A DNA stretch of 9,290 nt, taken from assembly GCA_937894535.1 (NCBI GenBank), contig CALBHI010000129.1, positions 1 to 9,290 of the forward strand. Direction: 5' to 3'. Source of the DNA: an uncultured Verrucomicrobiota bacterium (lineage in GTDB: Bacteria > Verrucomicrobiota > Kiritimatiellia > CAIVKH01). Both the position numbers and the translations under genes were made by a program. The stretch's first letter is position 1, and every line of letters begins with the position of its first letter. Shown one piece after another: positions 6,705 through 9,290 of this stretch. Below the pieces are notes generated by a model, which searched no databases, was not told the origin of the DNA, and saw only the letters and a program-made list of their open reading frames with translations.

Positions 6705-7199
6705 TCAGGTGGCCTGGCGGGAGGCACGTTTGCGCTCCAGGGCGTTCTGGACGCCGGGCGGGACGAGGACGGAGATATCGCCGCCGAGTTCGGAGACTTC
6801 GCGGACGACGCTCGAGCTCACGTAGCTGTAGGTGTCGGAGGCCATCAGGAAGACGGTTTCGACATCGGGGGCGAGCTTGCGGTTGCTGAGGGCCATCTGG
6901 AATTCGTACTCGAAGTCGGAGAAGGCACGCAGCCCGCGCACCAGAATGCCGATCCCCTGCCGGCGGGCGAATTCGACGAGCAAACCGTCAAAGGAGATGA
7001 CCTCGATGTTGGCGAGTTTGGCGGTCGCATCGCGCACCATGGAGAGGCGCTCGGGCAGGTCGAACCAGAGTTTTTTGCGCGGACTTTCCGCGACGGCGAC
7101 AACCAGCCGGTCGAAGACCAGCGCGGCGCGGCTCATCACGTCGAGGTGGCCGAGGGTGATCGGGTCAAATGTACCCGGATAAATGGCTGCCCGTTTCAT
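6705..7199 (-). CDS. coaD: Phosphopantetheine adenylyltransferase
   Basis: CoaD joins ATP and 4'-phosphopantetheine to give dephospho-CoA and pyrophosphate, the penultimate step of CoA synthesis. The 164-residue product is the usual size. It opens with AIYPGTFDPITLGHLDV, containing the nucleotidyltransferase TxGH motif (Thr15 to His18). LVRGLRAFSDFEYEFQMALSNRKL-type residues mark the substrate pocket, and TYSYVSSSVVRE is the second nucleotide-binding motif (ISSTxxR-like). The ATG has AAAGGAG upstream, overlapping the rsmD stop. The rsmD-coaD pair is common across bacteria. Here the pair sits directly upstream of the fatty acid cluster, so the gene for CoA, and thus the phosphopantetheine arm of ACP, is in the same unit as the genes that use it. 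Confidence 0.97.
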   Translation of the reverse strand: MKRAAIYPGTFDPITLGHLDVMSRAALVFDRLVVAVAESPRKKLWFDLPERLSMVRDATAKLANIEVISFDGLLVEFARRQGIGILVRGLRAFSDFEYEFQMALSNRKLAPDVETVFLMASDTYSYVSSSVVREVSELGGDISVLVPPGVQNALERKRASRQAT

Positions 7200-7207
7200 C
7201 TCGCCTG

Positions 7208-7215
7208 CTCCTTTA
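7208..7215 (-). promoter_or_regulatory. coaD ribosome binding site overlapping rsmD stop codon
   Basis: The minus strand reads TAAAGGAG, in which the rsmD TAA stop runs into an AAAGGAG Shine-Dalgarno sequence 8 bases before the coaD ATG. It fixes the coaD start and suggests ribosomes ending rsmD can re-initiate on coaD. Confidence 0.65.
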
Positions 7216-7782
7216 CGTTTCCACGCGACGGTAGTAGACCAACCGGGTCTCGCCGTACCGGGCTTCTTTTAATCTATTCCAGGCGGGGTTGTCGATCACC
7301 GGTTGATCGATGTGCTGTTCGAGCACGAAAAGTCCGTCGGGCTTGAGTTTTGCACTGGGGCCGAGGGCGTCGAGCAGCCGTTGGCCCCATGGAATGTCAT
7401 CGGTCGGGCGGTACGGAGGATCGGCGACGAGGAGATCGAAGCCATCGGGCGGACGCGGGGACGCGAGCCAGGCGAAGGCATCGGAGGCGATGCAGGTGCG
7501 CGCGGCGGTTTCCGGTCCGCAGAGCAGCGCGACGTTTTCGCGAAGGATGGCGAGGGTGCGCGGATCGGCCTCGATCCAAACCGCTTCGGCGGCACCTCGG
7601 CTGATCGCATCGAGTCCGATGACCCCGGACCCGGCGAAGAGGTCGATGACCCGCTTGCCGGTGATGGAGTCGCCGAGTGCGGAGAAGAGGGCGAGCCGGA
7701 CCATGTCCTTGGTCGGGCGAACCCCGGCAGGGGGAACACGCAGGTTGCGGCCGCGGTGGAGGCCTCCGGTAATGCGGACCAT
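7213..7782 (-). CDS. rsmD: 16S rRNA (guanine966-N2)-methyltransferase RsmD
   Basis: RsmD uses S-adenosylmethionine to methylate the N2 of G966 in 16S rRNA of the 30S subunit. The 189-residue product matches the family. RITGGLHRGRNL at the N terminus and RPTKDMVRLALFSAL at 22-36 are family-specific, DLFAGSGVIGLDAISRGA at 47-64 is the SAM-binding motif I, and DPPY at 121-124 is the catalytic N6/N2 methyltransferase tetrapeptide. The start at 7782 is preceded by TGAGG, in which the aroC stop codon is part of the ribosome binding site, so the two genes are likely coupled in translation. The next gene is coaD, the usual partner. Confidence 0.95.
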   Translation of the reverse strand: MVRITGGLHRGRNLRVPPAGVRPTKDMVRLALFSALGDSITGKRVIDLFAGSGVIGLDAISRGAAEAVWIEADPRTLAILRENVALLCGPETAARTCIASDAFAWLASPRPPDGFDLLVADPPYRPTDDIPWGQRLLDALGPSAKLKPDGLFVLEQHIDQPVIDNPAWNRLKEARYGETRLVYYRRVET

Positions 7783-7791
7783 CGCGGAACC

Positions 7792-8871
7792 TCAGAGGGT
7801 GCGGGCGTGCTGGCGCAGCGCGGCATCGGCGAGCACCAGCGCGGCCATGGCCTCGACGATCGGGATGGCGCGGGGCACGACGCAGGGATCGTGGCGGCCT
7901 TTGGCTTCGAGCACCACCGGGTCGCCGTCGAAGGTGACGGTGGGCTGGGCGCGGCTGATCGTGGCCGGGGGCTTGAAGGCGATGCGGAAGGTGATCGGCT
8001 CACCGTTGGAGATGCCGCCCTGAATGCCGCCGCTGTGGTTGGTGACCGTGCCGAGGCGATCGCCGCGCTTCACGAACGGGTCGTTGTGCTGGCTGCCCGG
8101 CAGGCGGGTGCCGCTGAACCCGGAGCCGATCTCAAAGCCCTTGGTCGCGGGGATGGACAACATGGCATGGGCGAGTTTGGCTTCCAGCTTGTCGAACACC
8201 GGTTCGCCCCACCCCGCGGGCAGGTTGCGGCAGATGCAGGTGACCACGCCGCCGAGCGAATCGCCGGCGTCCTTGGCGGCGACAATCGCCTCCTCCATGC
8301 GAGCGGAAGCGCGGAGATCCGGGCAGCGCACCATCGTGCCGTCGACGATGTCGCGGGTCAGCGACGCGGCATCGACCTCGCTGTCGATGGTGCCGACGGA
8401 ACTGACCCAGGCCACGATCTCGGTGCCGAATTTCAGGCGGAGGATTTTCTCCGCGATGGCCCCGGCGGCTACGCGCCCGATGGTCTCGCGCGCACTGGAG
8501 CGGCCGCCGCCGCTGGAGGCACGCACACCGTACTTCATCTGGTACGTATAGTCGGCGTGAGAGGGCCGCGGGATCTGGTTCATCTCCTGGTAGTCGCCGG
8601 GACGCTGGTCCTTGTTCGGGACGAACAACCCGATCGGCGTGCCGAGGGTCAGGCCGTGTTCGGTGCCGGAGAGGATGGTCACGGTGTCGCTTTCGGCGCG
8701 CGCGGTGGCGACCTTGCTCTGTCCGGGACGGCGGCGGTCCAGCTGCGGCTGGATGTCCGCCTCGGTCAACGGGATGCGGGCGGGACAGCCGTCCACGATG
8801 GCGCCGACGCCTTTGCAGTGCGACTCGCCGAAGGTGCTGACCCGGAAGATGGTTCCAAACGTACTCGACAT
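7792..8871 (-). CDS. aroC: Chorismate synthase
   Basis: AroC removes phosphate from 5-enolpyruvylshikimate-3-phosphate to give chorismate, the last common step to aromatic amino acids, folate and quinones; it needs reduced FMN. The 359-residue product is the usual length. Signatures are TFGESHCKGVGAIVDGCP with His18, LDRRRPGQSKVATARAESD, RPSHADYTYQMKYG with His105, and SSGGGRSSARETIGRVAAGA at 119-138. The C-terminal part has NHSGGIQGGISNGEPI and RHDPCVVPRAIPIVEAMAAL. The frame is open to a TTG at 8943, but the MSSTFGTIFRVSTFGESH start has GGAG seven bases upstream and fits the family. It begins 68 bases after the glycogen-binding-domain gene. Aromatic synthesis has no direct link with the lipid genes downstream, so this is probably operon sharing of housekeeping functions. 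Confidence 0.97.
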   Translation of the reverse strand: MSSTFGTIFRVSTFGESHCKGVGAIVDGCPARIPLTEADIQPQLDRRRPGQSKVATARAESDTVTILSGTEHGLTLGTPIGLFVPNKDQRPGDYQEMNQIPRPSHADYTYQMKYGVRASSGGGRSSARETIGRVAAGAIAEKILRLKFGTEIVAWVSSVGTIDSEVDAASLTRDIVDGTMVRCPDLRASARMEEAIVAAKDAGDSLGGVVTCICRNLPAGWGEPVFDKLEAKLAHAMLSIPATKGFEIGSGFSGTRLPGSQHNDPFVKRGDRLGTVTNHSGGIQGGISNGEPITFRIAFKPPATISRAQPTVTFDGDPVVLEAKGRHDPCVVPRAIPIVEAMAALVLADAALRQHARTL

Positions 8872-8878
8872 AAAGTTA

Positions 8879-8882
8879 CTCC
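8879..8882 (-). promoter_or_regulatory. Ribosome binding site deciding the aroC start
   Basis: GGAG on the minus strand, 7 bases before the ATG at 8871, supports the short AroC and argues against the 24-residue extension from TTG at 8943. Confidence 0.6.
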
Positions 8883-8897
8883 GTGGGGGCCAACGTA

Positions 8898-8921
8898 CCT
8901 TGTGCAAGGGCTTGGTGCAAG
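8898..8921. other. Paired CTTG/CAAG inverted half-sites upstream of aroC
   Basis: Two adjacent near-palindromes, CTTG-TG-CAAG (8899-8908, extended to CCTTG-TG-CAAGG at 8898-8909) and CTTG-GTG-CAAG (8911-8921), lie in the 68-base gap between the glycogen-binding-domain gene and aroC. They make four alternating half-sites and a direct repeat of GTGCAAG 13 bases apart. This may be an operator, a small RNA hairpin in the aroC leader, or chance. No convincing promoter is seen beside it. Confidence 0.3.
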
Positions 8922-8939
8922 CGGGCAAAATCGCGCGGG

Positions 8940-9290
8940 TCAAGGAGAGGATGCGGCTTGCGGCGGAACCTGCAGCAACGAGTTGGTGACGCCGGCCACC
9001 ACATGGAACAGGGTGTTGGATGGATCGAGCAGCCAGCGGCCATCGACGACAAACTTATAGCCGTAATCGCCCGGCTTGAGCTGAACGGTGGTCTCCCATC
9101 GACCGACCCGGGCGAGGTACATCGGATGAGACCGGGTGTTCCAGCCATTGAATTCGCCGGCGACCGAGACGGCAAAGGCATCGCGGGCGTGGTAGGTGAA
9201 GGTTACGGGAACAAAGCGATCGGTGCGGGAGGTTGGTCGCTCCGGACGCGTCCCGGCGATGCGGTCGGCGGAATCAAGGACACTGTTGTC
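8940..9290 (-). CDS. Glycogen-binding domain (AMPK-beta type, CBM48) protein, C-terminal part, cut by right window edge
   Basis: The last 116 codons of a gene enter from the right edge and stop with TGA at 8940. After a linker of about 25 Arg/Thr/Ser-rich residues comes an isoamylase-N/AMPK-beta-like carbohydrate-binding module: VSVAGEFNGW (41-50 of the visible part), a central GRWETTVQLKPGDYGYKFVVDG, then WLLDPSN and GVTNSLLQV. Residues equivalent to the sugar-contacting Trp100, Lys126, Trp133 and Asn150 of AMPK beta1 are all present as Trp50, Lys79, Trp86 and Asn103. The protein ends soon after the module, so the module is C-terminal and whatever it is attached to lies outside the window. 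Likely role, by inference, is binding glycogen or another alpha-glucan; enzymatic activity cannot be judged. Numbering starts at the window edge. Whether it shares a transcript with aroC, 68 bases downstream, is unknown. Confidence 0.85.
   Translation of the reverse strand, partial: DNSVLDSADRIAGTRPERPTSRTDRFVPVTFTYHARDAFAVSVAGEFNGWNTRSHPMYLARVGRWETTVQLKPGDYGYKFVVDGRWLLDPSNTLFHVVAGVTNSLLQVPPQAASSP

Noticed and set aside
8938..8943. A -35-like TTGACC at the end of the glycogen-binding-domain gene, as a promoter for aroC.
   Set aside because: No acceptable -10 element is seen at 16-18 bases; TTGCAC and TACGTT at nearby spacings are poor matches.
7303..9060. A 585-codon open frame on the plus strand.
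   Set aside because: It lies fully antisense to aroC, rsmD and the glycogen-binding-domain gene, all of which have clear family motifs. Its product is a Gly/Asp/Arg-rich sequence with no recognisable motif, as expected for the complement of GC-rich codons.
8876..9181. A 101-codon minus-strand frame overlapping the right-hand gene.
   Set aside because: The frame that stops at 8940 encodes a clear glycogen-binding module over the same bases; this one is Ser/Pro/Arg-rich with no motif.
1..9290. CRISPR arrays, tRNA or rRNA genes, insertion sequences, phage or defence genes.
   Set aside because: Reading both strands showed no spaced identical repeats of CRISPR size, no tRNA-like cloverleaf sequence, no transposase or integrase motif, and almost no room between the housekeeping genes.

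Overview
The window is a dense, single-direction block of housekeeping genes, all on the minus strand, so the direction of transcription runs from the right end to the left end. It is GC-rich. It centres on a complete type II fatty acid synthesis initiation/elongation cluster. In transcription order the genes are: the C-terminal end of a glycogen-binding-domain protein (cut by the right edge), aroC, rsmD, coaD, a DUF177/YceD gene, rpmF, plsX, fabH, fabD, fabG, acpP, fabF, and the N-terminal part of a DHH-family phosphoesterase (cut by the left edge).

Organism: the DUF177-rpmF-plsX-fabH-fabD-fabG-acpP-fabF order is widespread in bacteria and does not name a phylum. The FabD nucleophile elbow reads GLSSGE instead of the usual GHSLGE, and an AMPK-beta-type glycogen-binding domain lies next to the cluster. 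These lean me towards the Planctomycetota-Verrucomicrobiota-Kiritimatiellota group, but this is a tentative inference. There is no sign of phage, transposon, plasmid or CRISPR sequence.

Layout: 8940-9290 glycogen-binding module; 7792-8871 chorismate synthase; 6705-7782 the rsmD-coaD pair; 5990-6673 DUF177 and ribosomal protein L32; 3021-5985 plsX-fabH-fabD with two 4-base ATGA overlaps, followed by fabG (2259-3002) and acpP (1992-2231). A 75-base gap with a strong 15-bp hairpin separates acpP from fabF (672-1916). A 122-base gap with degenerate 7-8 base G-rich tandem repeats separates fabF from the DHH gene. No gap exceeds about 125 bases.

How the genes work together: PlsX links acyl-ACP to phospholipid synthesis. 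FabD makes malonyl-ACP, FabH condenses it with acetyl-CoA, FabG reduces the ketoacyl-ACP, and FabF extends the chain, all on AcpP. CoaD makes dephospho-CoA, the precursor of the CoA used by FabD/FabH and of the ACP phosphopantetheine arm. RsmD, L32 and probably DUF177 belong to ribosome assembly. AroC closes the shikimate pathway. The adjacent KS/AT/KR/ACP-type genes are discrete housekeeping FAS II proteins, not a polyketide synthase. I see no convincing undescribed system. The points most worth a second look are the acpP-fabF hairpin and the G-rich repeat after fabF.
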